NCBI GenBank assembly: GCA_019894765.1
Contig: JAGXNT010000075.1
Coordinates: forward strand, 1-64,000
Origin: Candidatus Heimdallarchaeota archaeon
Lineage (GTDB): Archaea; Asgardarchaeota; Heimdallarchaeia; JABLTI01
Direction: 5' to 3'
Length of the DNA stretch: 64,000 nt
Part shown: positions 33,338-42,036 of the stretch, piece by piece
Numbering within the stretch: position 1 is the first letter of the stretch
Layout: each line of letters opens with the position of its first letter
Position numbers and translations under genes: made by a program
The notes under the pieces: generated by a model
Database searches by the model: none
The model's input: only the letters and a program-made list of their open reading frames with translations
What the model was told of the DNA's origin: nothing

Positions 33338-33934
33338 CTATCCACGAAGCTGATATTTATCGAGGAAAGATTCAATTTGCTTTGACAACAGCATAAATGC
33401 TTCATCAACATTTAGACCTGTTTTAGCTGAAGTTTCAAGATATGGAACTTCGAAACCAGTCCAATCAGAGAGAGCTTTCGCGTATTGTTGTCCAGCTTCT
33501 TTTGGTAAGCAAGGAACAGTTCCCCTTAAGTCGGTTTTATTACCAATGAGGACTATTGGAACAATTCTTTCGTAATTATTCTTAGTTAATTCATTGAGCC
33601 AAGCAGGTAAGTTCTCAAAGGAACTTGCATTTGAAACATCAAAAACCAATAAAGCACCACTGCTGCCTCGATAATACACTTCACGAACAACATCAAATCT
33701 TTGTTGACCTGCAAGGTCCCAGATTTGAAAGGTAATAACCATAGTAGACAATTCGACTCGTTTCACACAAAAATCAGCTCCAATGGTCATGGAATAACCT
33801 TCTTTGAAGCCTTTGCCTAGATATTGTTGTCTAATACTGGTTTTACCGACTGCACCGTCGCCGAGTAATACAATTTTATAAACTGATTTTTTCTGAGGAT
33901 CACTCAAGATGTTTCCTGCTCCAATTTTAAACAC
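33338..33934 (-). CDS. Rab-like small GTPase 1
   Basis: 198 residues with all five Ras motifs: LGDGAVGKTS (P-loop), TIGADF (switch I Thr), WDLAGQQRF (switch II with Gln), IGNKTDL and ETSAKTG. YYRGSSGALLVFDVSNASSF is the Rab-type helix after switch II. There is no C-terminal cysteine, so no prenyl anchor; membrane attachment, if any, needs partners such as roadblock proteins. Residues 1-14 extend beyond the fold. Its own TATA box lies at 33978. A close paralogue lies directly upstream. Confidence 0.92.
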   Translation of the reverse strand: MFKIGAGNILSDPQKKSVYKIVLLGDGAVGKTSIRQQYLGKGFKEGYSMTIGADFCVKRVELSTMVITFQIWDLAGQQRFDVVREVYYRGSSGALLVFDVSNASSFENLPAWLNELTKNNYERIVPIVLIGNKTDLRGTVPCLPKEAGQQYAKALSDWTGFEVPYLETSAKTGLNVDEAFMLLSKQIESFLDKYQLRG

Positions 33935-33977
33935 TAATAATTACTGTTTACCGATAGTTATTTTGGGTTTTTTTTCC

Positions 33978-33987
33978 TATATATAGA
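33978..33987 (-). promoter_or_regulatory. TATA box of Rab-like GTPase 1
   Basis: CTATATATAG, a near palindrome, lies 44-53 nt before the ATG at 33934 on the minus strand. It shows that the two GTPase genes can be transcribed separately, although they are adjacent paralogues. Confidence 0.55.
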
Positions 33988-34110
33988 ATTTGCTATGGCA
34001 CTGTTTGTGTAAAAAAACATTTAGGTTTTTAATTAATTATGTATTTCAAATTAAGCAATAAAAATAGTGAAATTGAAAAGAAAAGAAAAAAGAGATTGAT
34101 TGAAGGATAA

Positions 34111-34698
34111 TCATCCTTCAAGAATTGTTCTGGGTTGTTTTACAGTTCGAATAATACTCAACCCTAGCAGGAAGAATGCTTCATTGACTTTTTCGCCAGT
34201 TTTTGCACTGGTCTCAATATAGGGAACTTCATAACCTAAAGCTGCAGAGAGTCTTCGAGCATACTCTTGACCTAACTCAGGAGGAATACTCTTAGGAACT
34301 TCATCACGAAGGTCGATTTTGTTTCCACAAAGGATCATAGGAACTCGACCAGCTTTCTTCCATAATTCTTCTAACCAATTGGGGAGATTGTTAAAGGAAC
34401 TCGGATTGGTTACATCAAAAACAAGTAACGCACCTCTAGATCCTCTATAATACAATTCTCTGACAGCAGCAAAACGTTGCTGTCCTGCTAAATCCCAAAT
34501 TTGAAATGTTAATCGATAATTTTCAAGATTAATACGTTTAATTGCGAAATCAGCGCCAATAGTTGCGGAATATCCTGCTTTGAAACCTTCTCCCAAAAAT
34601 CTTCTACGTAAGGTAGTTTTTCCTACGGCACCATCTCCGAGGAGAACGAGTTTCAATATAGCATTAATCGCTTTCACTTGACCTGTATCATCAGACAT
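34111..34698 (-). CDS. Rab-like small GTPase 2
   Basis: 195 residues, clearly a paralogue of the protein at 33338-33934: LGDGAVGKTTLRRRFLGEGF, TIGADF, WDLAGQQRF, YYRGSRGALLVFDVTNPSSF, CGNKIDL and ETSAKTG. All GTP-binding and catalytic residues are present. The tail IIRTVKQPRTILEG has no cysteine, so it is not prenylated. It is 176 nt from its paralogue and has separate upstream AT-rich DNA. Asgard genomes carry many such GTPases; the effectors are unknown. Confidence 0.92.
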   Translation of the reverse strand: MSDDTGQVKAINAILKLVLLGDGAVGKTTLRRRFLGEGFKAGYSATIGADFAIKRINLENYRLTFQIWDLAGQQRFAAVRELYYRGSRGALLVFDVTNPSSFNNLPNWLEELWKKAGRVPMILCGNKIDLRDEVPKSIPPELGQEYARRLSAALGYEVPYIETSAKTGEKVNEAFFLLGLSIIRTVKQPRTILEG

Positions 34699-34888
34699 TT
34701 TTTAGTTCCCTACATTAATTTTTTTTATACACAAATGAATTATGCACTAATATTTAATTAGCTTTCTAAATTCACATTTATGTTATGTATGGTTTGTTTT
34801 AAACCTTAGTTTCTAGGTAAATTATATTAAAATTTGGAATAACGCAATAAAAAGATACTTAATGCGACATATTTTGAAAAAGAAAAAA

Positions 34889-35815
34889 CTAGTTTCTCGT
34901 AATCTTCTTTCTCAAGATAATTATTGGAACTAATACAAACCCAAAATAGATGAAGTATGAACCAAAAACAGGGGTTACGTGATCATATAATGAAAAATCA
35001 GGTAAATCATAGTTTAGTAATTCCATGTGAAACTCAGTGTAACAAGTTATCCCAAAATTCGTGTAAACTCCATCAAACGAACCTTTAACCCGCAAACCAT
35101 AAAGTAATCCAGATGTTTTGTTGTAAACTAATTGAAAACCATTATTGACTACTGATCTCACTTTATTGTAATCAATAACTCCTGAAAACCATCCTTCCAT
35201 GTATATTAATCCATTTGAGTCCAAATAAGTGGTTTCAACCTCAAAGTCAATACTGTCAATATTGTAATTCTCCTCTGTTTCATAAAAGGCGAGATTTTCT
35301 TGCACTGAAGTCAGCAAAGAATTGTTTGTTGATATGAAGAATAGTGCATCAAGTTGCAAGCCATTGCTATAATAACTTGAACTAAAATTACCAAATTCAT
35401 TATAACTATTTACAAAATTTGTTGCAATACTTTCAGGAAAGAACAGCAAATTATTGAAATAAACAGAAAAGAGAGAATTAAGCATTTCAGGGAGAAGAGG
35501 ACTTAATCTACTAACATTATAATCTTGACAAGAGAAGGTATAATTTACAACTAATTCGGTTATATTCACTACTGAAATAGTTATTGGACTAGTAATCAAA
35601 AATTGTTGTAAATCGTATTGAAATACATCATCTTTTACAAGATGCTCACGTTTATGACTTACATCTAAACTTGATGATATGATTTCGTAAGTGAAAGACT
35701 GACCGATTTCTATATTTGATGAATAAGTGGATGATTCACCAATAAAACTTCCATTAACAAAGAACAAATTAATAATTAGCAAACAGAATAGAATTTTCCT
35801 CAAAACAAATCCCAT
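34889..35815 (-). CDS. Secreted or anchored surface protein, unknown
   Basis: 308 residues from ATG 35815, chosen because a signal peptide follows directly (MGFVLRKILFCLLIINLFFV, then NGS); an in-frame TTG at 35851 adds 12 residues. The rest is a beta-rich, Asn- and Ser-rich ectodomain and a C-terminal membrane helix (GSYFIYFGFVLVPIIILR, then basic). This is a typical archaeal surface-protein layout. No family is recognised. The gene is monocistronic and ends near GTPase 2's upstream region. Confidence 0.65.
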   Translation of the reverse strand: MGFVLRKILFCLLIINLFFVNGSFIGESSTYSSNIEIGQSFTYEIISSSLDVSHKREHLVKDDVFQYDLQQFLITSPITISVVNITELVVNYTFSCQDYNVSRLSPLLPEMLNSLFSVYFNNLLFFPESIATNFVNSYNEFGNFSSSYYSNGLQLDALFFISTNNSLLTSVQENLAFYETEENYNIDSIDFEVETTYLDSNGLIYMEGWFSGVIDYNKVRSVVNNGFQLVYNKTSGLLYGLRVKGSFDGVYTNFGITCYTEFHMELLNYDLPDFSLYDHVTPVFGSYFIYFGFVLVPIIILRKKITRN

Positions 35816-35934
35816 GTAATAGTAATTGATATTCTTTATAAAAATTGTCAAGTCTAAAGATTAAAACACAACATAGTAAAACTTTTTAAGGAAAATATAT
35901 CAAATTTGAAAAGACATCCATCAAAAATTGACAA

Positions 35935-36043
35935 GGGCCTATGACGCAGCTTGGTTAGCGTGCTCGGCTGATAAGGTGAAAGGAAGAACTCCTCAGCCGC
36001 AAAAACCGGGAATGCGGCGGTTCAAATCCGCCTAGGCCCACCA
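35935..36043 (+). tRNA. tRNA-Ile (GAU) with a 31-nt intron
   Basis: Acceptor stem GGGCCTA/TAGGCCC, D-arm ACGC/GCGT, anticodon stem CTCGG/CCGGG (36006-36010), T-arm GGCGG/CCGCC, discriminator A and an encoded CCA (36041-36043). The anticodon GAT is at 35970-35972. The intron sits after position 37 (35974-36004). CGGCTGA at the anticodon pairs with TCAGCCG in the intron, as needed for an archaeal bulge-helix-bulge cut site. The T-arm to CCA end recurs in diverged form at 37096, 39322 and 42037. Confidence 0.9.
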
Positions 36044-36172
36044 CTTTTTTTCTTATCTAAGTTTGAGTTCTATATTTTTGTACTCTAGCTTATCTAATTT
36101 TTTTTTCACTAACCTTATTATACACATTTTTAGTAGTGTAAATCAGAATGATATATCTCGGGAAGGAATGCA

Positions 36173-37072
36173 TTGAGTTTCAGCGAATTGCTTGATAAAT
36201 ATATAAATTTCATAATTAATGTGAATGATATTAATGTTATATCATATGTAACAAATTTTGTTTTTGAAGATATGGAAAATCTTCCATTTGTTATCAAAGA
36301 AGAAATGAATATTTATCAAGAAACGATAGACAAATTAGAAAAAGAATACAAGAAGTTGGTGGATGAAGGAGAAGATACAAAATCATTAGTTGATAAAATT
36401 AGGAATGATAGATTTACTAATCCCTTCGTTCTAAGAAAATTGGAATCAACATTTTATATATCAGCAAGTAAAAATCTACAAGAAATTCGAGGTGGATTAA
36501 TCGGTTTTCAAAGAACACACTTCATTCAAGAATTTCTAGTTTACTATACCTTATTAGAAGCATACCTTAGGGATATTCTTCGAATTATTCTAGAGATAAA
36601 ACCAGATATTTTGATTTCGAAGGATGATAAGAATCAAGTCATTACAGTATCAGAAGTAGTGGAGAATAGGGATAGAATATTGGACTGGATTATAGAAAAG
36701 CGAGTTTATAGTTGGAAATCTTTTCTTGGATATATAAATTATTTAACTAAAAAGGCTGGATATAAATTTCAAATTACAAAGGATGTAAAGCAATTATTAG
36801 AAGAAATTGAACAGATAAGACATTGCATTGTTCATAATGGTGGAAGAGTATCAAAAGATTTCATACAAGTATCTAGACTTACAGATATTAAAGAGGGAGA
36901 TCCACTTCCATTGGGAAAGGAACTGACAAAGCAAGTTTATAATTTTACTCGCCAATTAGCATTTATGGTATATATACAAACTGCTACTAAATTTTTCAAT
37001 AAGGATTTTGTAAAAGCTAAAGTTGATAATTATTATATAAAGCTAATCTCAGAGAAATTATTACTAATTTGA
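36173..37072 (+). CDS. HEPN-like protein in the first interval after tRNA-Ile
   Basis: 299 residues, highly helical and AT-rich. EIEQIRHCIVHNGGRVSKDF (about 218-237) has the R-x4-H pattern of HEPN ribonucleases, with the helix FIQEFLVYYTLLEAYLRDIL before it as in HEPN helix 2. HEPN proteins are RNases in toxin-antitoxin and defence systems. The first 80 residues are a separate helical part with a coiled-coil feel. The start is TTG at 36173 behind GGAAGGA. It lies between tRNA-Ile and the first tRNA 3' fragment. Confidence 0.6.
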   Translation: MSFSELLDKYINFIINVNDINVISYVTNFVFEDMENLPFVIKEEMNIYQETIDKLEKEYKKLVDEGEDTKSLVDKIRNDRFTNPFVLRKLESTFYISASKNLQEIRGGLIGFQRTHFIQEFLVYYTLLEAYLRDILRIILEIKPDILISKDDKNQVITVSEVVENRDRILDWIIEKRVYSWKSFLGYINYLTKKAGYKFQITKDVKQLLEEIEQIRHCIVHNGGRVSKDFIQVSRLTDIKEGDPLPLGKELTKQVYNFTRQLAFMVYIQTATKFFNKDFVKAKVDNYYIKLISEKLLLI

Positions 37073-37095
37073 AATTATATTATCTACTGATTTTT

Positions 37096-37123
37096 CGTGG
37101 TTCGAATCCGGCTGGGCCCACCA
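37096..37123 (+). repeat. tRNA 3'-end fragment (first copy)
   Basis: CGTGG, TTCGAAT, CCGGC, TGGGCCC, A and CCA are in tRNA order (T-stem, T-loop, T-stem, acceptor 3' strand, discriminator, CCA). The T-stem is partly mispaired, and no anticodon or D-arm precedes it. It is an isolated 3' tRNA remnant, or an att-like site, 24 nt after the HEPN-like gene. Confidence 0.65.
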
Positions 37124-37148
37124 ATTCCATAATTTTATCAGATTTTAA

Positions 37149-39122
37149 TCATAAAACATCAAAAGAATCAGAAATTCCAATATAAGGAGTTATTTGCTTT
37201 GTCCATCGTGATTTGGAATCTCCTTTGTGTACGATTCTATATTCACCTGGTTTCTCAGTTTTTGGAATATTCCAAATAATAGTTATAATAGAATGAGCAA
37301 TTCCTTTTCTTAACCAATAAAATTGCGTTTCAAAATCTAAATCTCTGTAAACTGTTTCCCAATCACCATTTGTTTTTCTTTGAACTTCAAGAAATGTCTC
37401 CATCGTTCTAAGACTATTTCTAGGATTAGCACCAATAAATTCCACAACCACTTTTTCTTCGCATTTATAAGAGAGATTTGGTTGAGTTAAAGCATCACCA
37501 TAATCTTTCCCCATAGGGTCATCATCAAATTTCACTCGTGTACGGAATCTTTTCAGTCTGTTTAAAAACTTTGGAAAAGGTACACCTTGAGGAATAGTTT
37601 CATTATCTCTTATCATTTCAGCTATTTTTTTATATTCTTGCTGTATTGCTTCTAATTGATTTGGACCAAACAAGGTGCTTGCACCTTCATAATGTTGTTG
37701 ATTATATTCCTCCTTGGTAGTTGTATAATGAGCGAATGAATTTGCATAACAATTAAGTATACTATATTTTACTTCTGTCCCTGTGAATGTGTTGAGTATT
37801 GTATTTTTTAATCGTATTCCTGCCATTGATGTCATTTCACCTGGAAAACCAATAATGCAAACAGAACCTAATTTGAAAAATTGAAATGGAAAAATATGAG
37901 GATAAAAAGGCATGCCTCGAAACTTAGCTCGGCCAACAGGGATAAAAATAGGTTTTTCACCTTGTGCTTCTACCCACTCAGGATCATCCATATCGTGCCA
38001 AATAAAATCAAAAAGGAATGTTAAGACTTTGTTTCTAAAGGAATATTTACGAGATACCTCACCCTTTAAGAATTCAGATTTAGTCAATCCTTCCACAAAT
38101 AATGGTACGGGAGATGAATTATCCTCACTAGATGCACCTGTAATACTCACTCCAAGTGCACCATCACATGTTCTTCTATTAGTACCATTAATTTGAATAT
38201 TCGCTAGATCAACGTTCTTCTGACCATATTTAATGTCTCCGAAAATTTCTTCTGATTCAGAATTTATCATTTTTAGTGTTTTTTGACTTAGTTTATCACC
38301 AATTACCTTCATTCTTCTATAATCTTCATCCCCACCAGGAGGATGACCTTGCCCAACATTTGGGCTAACATCAGCACCATTAGCACTAGCAAAAGCAGCT
38401 ATAAAATTTGGATTGTAACTATAAGGATCATTATCAAACATTCGTTCCAAAAATCTAGAAGCATATCCTCTATTATCTGAAGATATTAAACGATTTTTTA
38501 TGCCAATAGATGTTGAATGTAATGCATAGAAAACAATAGTACCAAATAATTTTCCAGAAGAATCAATGAATTTCAATAATATTATTGATTTATCAGTATC
38601 ACCATATTTGTTTCTTTCTTCTTGGGGATTACTTTCCCATGCTTCTCGAGATCTTTGTCCTCCACAATCCAAAAGCTCACTTTGATTGATATAAATACTA
38701 GCTGGTTTCATATTGTTCCAGGCTCTAATAATTGCTTGAACAAAACCATTAACAATAGCTTCGAAAGTTTGTTTGCAGAAACCTTTGCTAGATATATTAA
38801 AAATAGGATAATAAGAATAACCTGCTGGTCCAGAATGAGTGTGTGTTGCACTTAGCATTATATTATCTGTTTTTAAAACGCTAATAATTATCTTTGGTAA
38901 ACGCTTTAGTACTTCATTTTTAACTGATTGAAAAACCATGCCTATATCAGCAATAGCTAAACATAGGCAGTTGTTATTTTTATATTTAATAACAAAAGCT
39001 CGAACCCATTGTCTATCAGCAATTCCTGATGTTCTTTGTTCAGAATCTGAATAACCCATCATGGTCTGTTCTGCAGCTGGACCAGTGCAATCATACATTC
39101 CAATTCCTACTTTATATGACAT
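37149..39122 (-). CDS. Neutral/alkaline ceramidase-like hydrolase
   Basis: 657 residues of the neutral ceramidase family. The start is VGIGMYDCTGPAAEQTMMGY (family G-x2-D-x-TGP), then SATHTHSGPAG (zinc His pair at 94 and 96), HSTSIG and SSDNRGYAS (zinc and catalytic-Ser region), and FIAAFASANGADVSPNVG, all family signatures. These enzymes cut the amide of ceramide, releasing a fatty acid and a sphingoid base. Bacterial and eukaryotic enzymes are secreted; this one has no signal peptide. Archaea are not known to make sphingolipids, so the substrate may be host, environmental or another N-acyl lipid. It lies between two tRNA 3' fragments. Confidence 0.82.
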   Translation of the reverse strand: MSYKVGIGMYDCTGPAAEQTMMGYSDSEQRTSGIADRQWVRAFVIKYKNNNCLCLAIADIGMVFQSVKNEVLKRLPKIIISVLKTDNIMLSATHTHSGPAGYSYYPIFNISSKGFCKQTFEAIVNGFVQAIIRAWNNMKPASIYINQSELLDCGGQRSREAWESNPQEERNKYGDTDKSIILLKFIDSSGKLFGTIVFYALHSTSIGIKNRLISSDNRGYASRFLERMFDNDPYSYNPNFIAAFASANGADVSPNVGQGHPPGGDEDYRRMKVIGDKLSQKTLKMINSESEEIFGDIKYGQKNVDLANIQINGTNRRTCDGALGVSITGASSEDNSSPVPLFVEGLTKSEFLKGEVSRKYSFRNKVLTFLFDFIWHDMDDPEWVEAQGEKPIFIPVGRAKFRGMPFYPHIFPFQFFKLGSVCIIGFPGEMTSMAGIRLKNTILNTFTGTEVKYSILNCYANSFAHYTTTKEEYNQQHYEGASTLFGPNQLEAIQQEYKKIAEMIRDNETIPQGVPFPKFLNRLKRFRTRVKFDDDPMGKDYGDALTQPNLSYKCEEKVVVEFIGANPRNSLRTMETFLEVQRKTNGDWETVYRDLDFETQFYWLRKGIAHSIITIIWNIPKTEKPGEYRIVHKGDSKSRWTKQITPYIGISDSFDVL

Positions 39123-39321
39123 CCTTCACCCTTACCTATAATAGGAAAGTAAACTATTTTTTGTATACACAAACAACTGTAATAGAGTAATATATTCTAA
39201 TAAGATTCATTTATTTTTCGCAAAAAAAAGATAACAACAAAGAGATGTTCTTTGGTGAGATTGTAAAAGATAATGTATATAGAATAATAAAGAACTCAAG
39301 AAGAAGATGATTATATTAGTC

Positions 39322-39349
39322 CTTGGTTTGAATCCGCGTGGGTCCACCA
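39322..39349 (+). repeat. tRNA 3'-end fragment (second copy)
   Basis: CTTGG, TTTGAAT, CCGCG, TGGGTCC, A and CCA occur in the same order and strand as the copy at 37096. The T-loop has one base different, and the stem has one mismatch. It lies between the ceramidase-like and plsY genes. Confidence 0.65.
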
Positions 39350-39356
39350 ATTATTT

Positions 39357-40028
39357 TTATTTCATCCATTGGGAAACTTTCATACCACTCCAGCGTTTAA
39401 TGTCTCCTCTTCTCATAGCTTTATAATCAGGAATTAAACGTAGAACAAGTATAATTACAATCCCCCAACCATGAACCATAACCGCCCATGAGCTCCAATA
39501 GAGATTTGGCACTGTGAAAATATAAAAGAATGTACCAAGTAAAGCAAAAGATATAGTTGCAGACAAACCAGCTAGGTAACTATATCGGATAATAACAAGA
39601 AACAATAGAATAGATATTATCCAAACAAGGAGTCCATAGGGATTAATAACAATCATTGATCCTAATAATACAGCAAATCCTTTACCTCCTTTAAATTTCA
39701 TCCAAGGCATCCATAAATGACCTGCAAATGCTCCAATACCTGCTAGAGCAGCACATAATATGGACAAATCATCTGAAGAATTCATTGCTACTGTTGATGC
39801 CAAATAGAATCTTGTGATAAATACAGCAAGAAATCCTTTAGAAATATCAAGGAAAGAAGTAAGGGTAGCCCAGAAATATCCAGCTGTTCGAATCGTGTTT
39901 CGTGAGCTAACAGATCCAGAACCTTCTTCGCGAACATCTTTTCCAGCAACAATTTTGACTATTAACCATGCAAATGGTAAAGAACCAAAGAGGAATCCTA
40001 TAATTGGGGCAATAAAATATTGGTACAT
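39357..40028 (-). CDS. plsY: PlsY-like acylphosphate:glycerol-3-phosphate acyltransferase
   Basis: 223 residues with about six membrane helices. GSLPFAWLIV, then GSGSVSSRNTIR (residues 36-47, aligning with the GSGNxGATNxxR of PlsY, with several changes), then GHLWMPWMKFKGGKGFAV (GH...KFKGGKG). Bacterial PlsY transfers a fatty acyl group from acyl-phosphate to glycerol-3-phosphate in ester-lipid synthesis. The altered second motif may change the substrate. The gene is last in the leftward group with the hydrolase and DegV-like genes. PlsY is essentially bacterial, which points to transfer. Confidence 0.85.
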   Translation of the reverse strand: MYQYFIAPIIGFLFGSLPFAWLIVKIVAGKDVREEGSGSVSSRNTIRTAGYFWATLTSFLDISKGFLAVFITRFYLASTVAMNSSDDLSILCAALAGIGAFAGHLWMPWMKFKGGKGFAVLLGSMIVINPYGLLVWIISILLFLVIIRYSYLAGLSATISFALLGTFFYIFTVPNLYWSSWAVMVHGWGIVIILVLRLIPDYKAMRRGDIKRWSGMKVSQWMK

Positions 40029-40065
40029 CTAAATCTCCTGTTTTTGTTGTAATATTACAATTACT

Positions 40066-40941
40066 TTATTTCTGCTTCTCTTTTTTAATGTCTGATAAAT
40101 GTTGTCTAATAACTTTGACCATTTCTGCTGAATGGGTTTTTTTGTTGGTTTCAAGATCAATGTAAGTTGAATTTTCCATTCTTTCATGAATTCTCATTGA
40201 TATCCCTTTCTCATGCATTTTGTCCTTTTCCATACCAACAATATAATTCCTTACATCTGTTTTTTCATACATATCAAGAAAATCATCCCATACGTTAGCA
40301 TATGCTGTAGCTCTCCACTTCTTAGCTTCTGCTTCTTCTAGAGCACGGATGTATTTCGCAGCTTGTTCAGGATCCTCACTTTTTCTTTTTCGAATCCACA
40401 ATTTCCATATTGGTCTTGTAACTGTAAGAAAACAGTTGGGTACTAGATACATATAAATTCTTGATCCCTTGGGTGTTTCAAATCTATGAACTGGACCTAC
40501 AAAGTAAGTAAGAAAAGGTTCGAACTTTTTACTGCCAAGTCCATGAGCCGTACATATTGTTCCTAATGAAGAAGAAAAAAGTATCATTTTCTTCTGATTA
40601 ATTTGTAATTTTTCAATTACCTCTTGAATATCAGATGAAAAACGATCCATATCAAACTTAGCATTTTTAACTACAATACTTGAACCTTTTTCCCTTGTTT
40701 CAATATACACAACATCGAAGTCTTTCATTGCTTCAAGTAGAACTTCGTCCCATCCAGAGACAACAGTATTCCAACCAGCAATTAAAACAAAAGTAAGATC
40801 ATTGTGTTCTTCTTTAGGAGCCTTTGATAACAAAACTCTAATCTGTGAACCATCGGACACTGTAATATAGCGTTCTTCTGCATGTTCCTCATATTCAGCT
40901 TTCAGGAACTTCTTGTAAGCTTCTTCTTCAGTTAGAGTCAT
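40066..40941 (-). CDS. Alpha/beta hydrolase
   Basis: 291 residues. The middle reads FVLIAGWNTVVSGWDEVL (oxyanion region), DVVYIETREKGSS, and ILFSSSLGTICTAH, in which SxSxG replaces GxSxG and the Ser of SSSLG would be the nucleophile. A late His (near the C-terminus) is not certain. The family includes lipases, esterases and thioesterases. Its stop is 37 nt before the plsY start and the DegV-like gene is upstream, so it is probably one operon handling acyl chains. No signal peptide. Confidence 0.72.
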   Translation of the reverse strand: MTLTEEEAYKKFLKAEYEEHAEERYITVSDGSQIRVLLSKAPKEEHNDLTFVLIAGWNTVVSGWDEVLLEAMKDFDVVYIETREKGSSIVVKNAKFDMDRFSSDIQEVIEKLQINQKKMILFSSSLGTICTAHGLGSKKFEPFLTYFVGPVHRFETPKGSRIYMYLVPNCFLTVTRPIWKLWIRKRKSEDPEQAAKYIRALEEAEAKKWRATAYANVWDDFLDMYEKTDVRNYIVGMEKDKMHEKGISMRIHERMENSTYIDLETNKKTHSAEMVKVIRQHLSDIKKEKQK

Positions 40942-41059
40942 GTCTAAGAAAAGAAGAAGATTAGTTAATAATTATTATGCTTAAACTTAGGTTATAGGTA
41001 GTCTTTGATTCAGGTTTTGGTGAACGAAATAGGATGCGAAATGCAAATAGATTTTAATT

Positions 41060-41944
41060 CTATAAATCTTCGGCTGTTGGTCCAATCCATGCTAATCCAA
41101 GTAATCCTGGTCCTAGGTGAACACTTGATGCTGGACCTGTTTCCCAAATTACTATTTCTAATTCCTTGTTTGATACTTTATGGAGATAATCCTTTAATTC
41201 TATTGCTTTTTCCATATTAGTTGAATGCATTATTGCAAATGTTTCATTTTCTGGTAGAAAATTAACAATTTTTTCTCCTAGATTTATTAGATATTTCATT
41301 TTTGCTTTTTCACCACGGACTTTACCATGGGAAGCAACCAAACCATCTTCTATTGTTAAACAAGGTTTGAATTGTAATAATTCGCCCATAAGATGTTGTA
41401 AACCAGCTATTCTTCCAGATCTTTTCAAAAAGTCCAATGTACCAAGAAAGGCTTCAAAATGAGCATTAGGGATAAGGTCTTTAGATACCTTATTCAAGAT
41501 CTCTTCTTTACTTAGACCATTTTCTATCATTCTTGCTACTTTCAAAACAATTAATCCAAATGGATGAATTGAATTTCTTGTATCTACAACTGTTACTTTA
41601 TCATTTGGTATCTCTTTTGCATATTTTACTGCATTTTCCCATAATCCACTTAGGTCTTTTGAAGCTGTAAGAAAAATAGCTTCTTCGTATTTTTCGAGTA
41701 CTTTATCAAATGCTTCTTTGTATCTCTTTGGTGGTGGAAGACCGGTAGTAGGTACTACATTTTCCGCCACAATTTTTTCAAAGATTTGTTCTGTGGTAAG
41801 ATCAACATATGGTATTCTTATCTCACTATCAAAAATAACATTAACAGATATTATAGTTACATCATATTTTTCAATAGTTGAAATTGGCATATCACATGAA
41901 GAATCAGCTATAAGACCAAGCTTCTTCTTAGTTTTTTCACTCAT
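41060..41944 (-). CDS. DegV/FakB-type fatty-acid-binding protein
   Basis: 294 residues. IADSSCDMPISTIEKYDVTI matches the DegV start (DSSxDLP), VVPTTGLPPPKRYKEAF the T-S-x-P lip, and LDFLKRSGRIAGLQHLMGEL the GR-I helix around the fatty-acid pocket. DegV/FakB proteins hold a fatty acid for phosphorylation by FakA; the resulting acyl-phosphate is the substrate of PlsY. A FakA-type (DAK2) kinase is not in the window. It is the first gene of the leftward group that contains plsY. Confidence 0.85.
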   Translation of the reverse strand: MSEKTKKKLGLIADSSCDMPISTIEKYDVTIISVNVIFDSEIRIPYVDLTTEQIFEKIVAENVVPTTGLPPPKRYKEAFDKVLEKYEEAIFLTASKDLSGLWENAVKYAKEIPNDKVTVVDTRNSIHPFGLIVLKVARMIENGLSKEEILNKVSKDLIPNAHFEAFLGTLDFLKRSGRIAGLQHLMGELLQFKPCLTIEDGLVASHGKVRGEKAKMKYLINLGEKIVNFLPENETFAIMHSTNMEKAIELKDYLHKVSNKELEIVIWETGPASSVHLGPGLLGLAWIGPTAEDL

Positions 41945-42036
41945 TTCTTCACCATTCTATTTTTTTTACTTTTAATTAATGTATTTCTTTATTAATTTGC
42001 TGTATAATTGTCAATAATGATTAACCTGTTTATAAC

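Noticed and set aside
41005..41220. Open frame on the plus strand inside the DegV-like gene end
   Set aside because: It is antisense to a well-supported family gene and hydrophobic only through codon shadowing.
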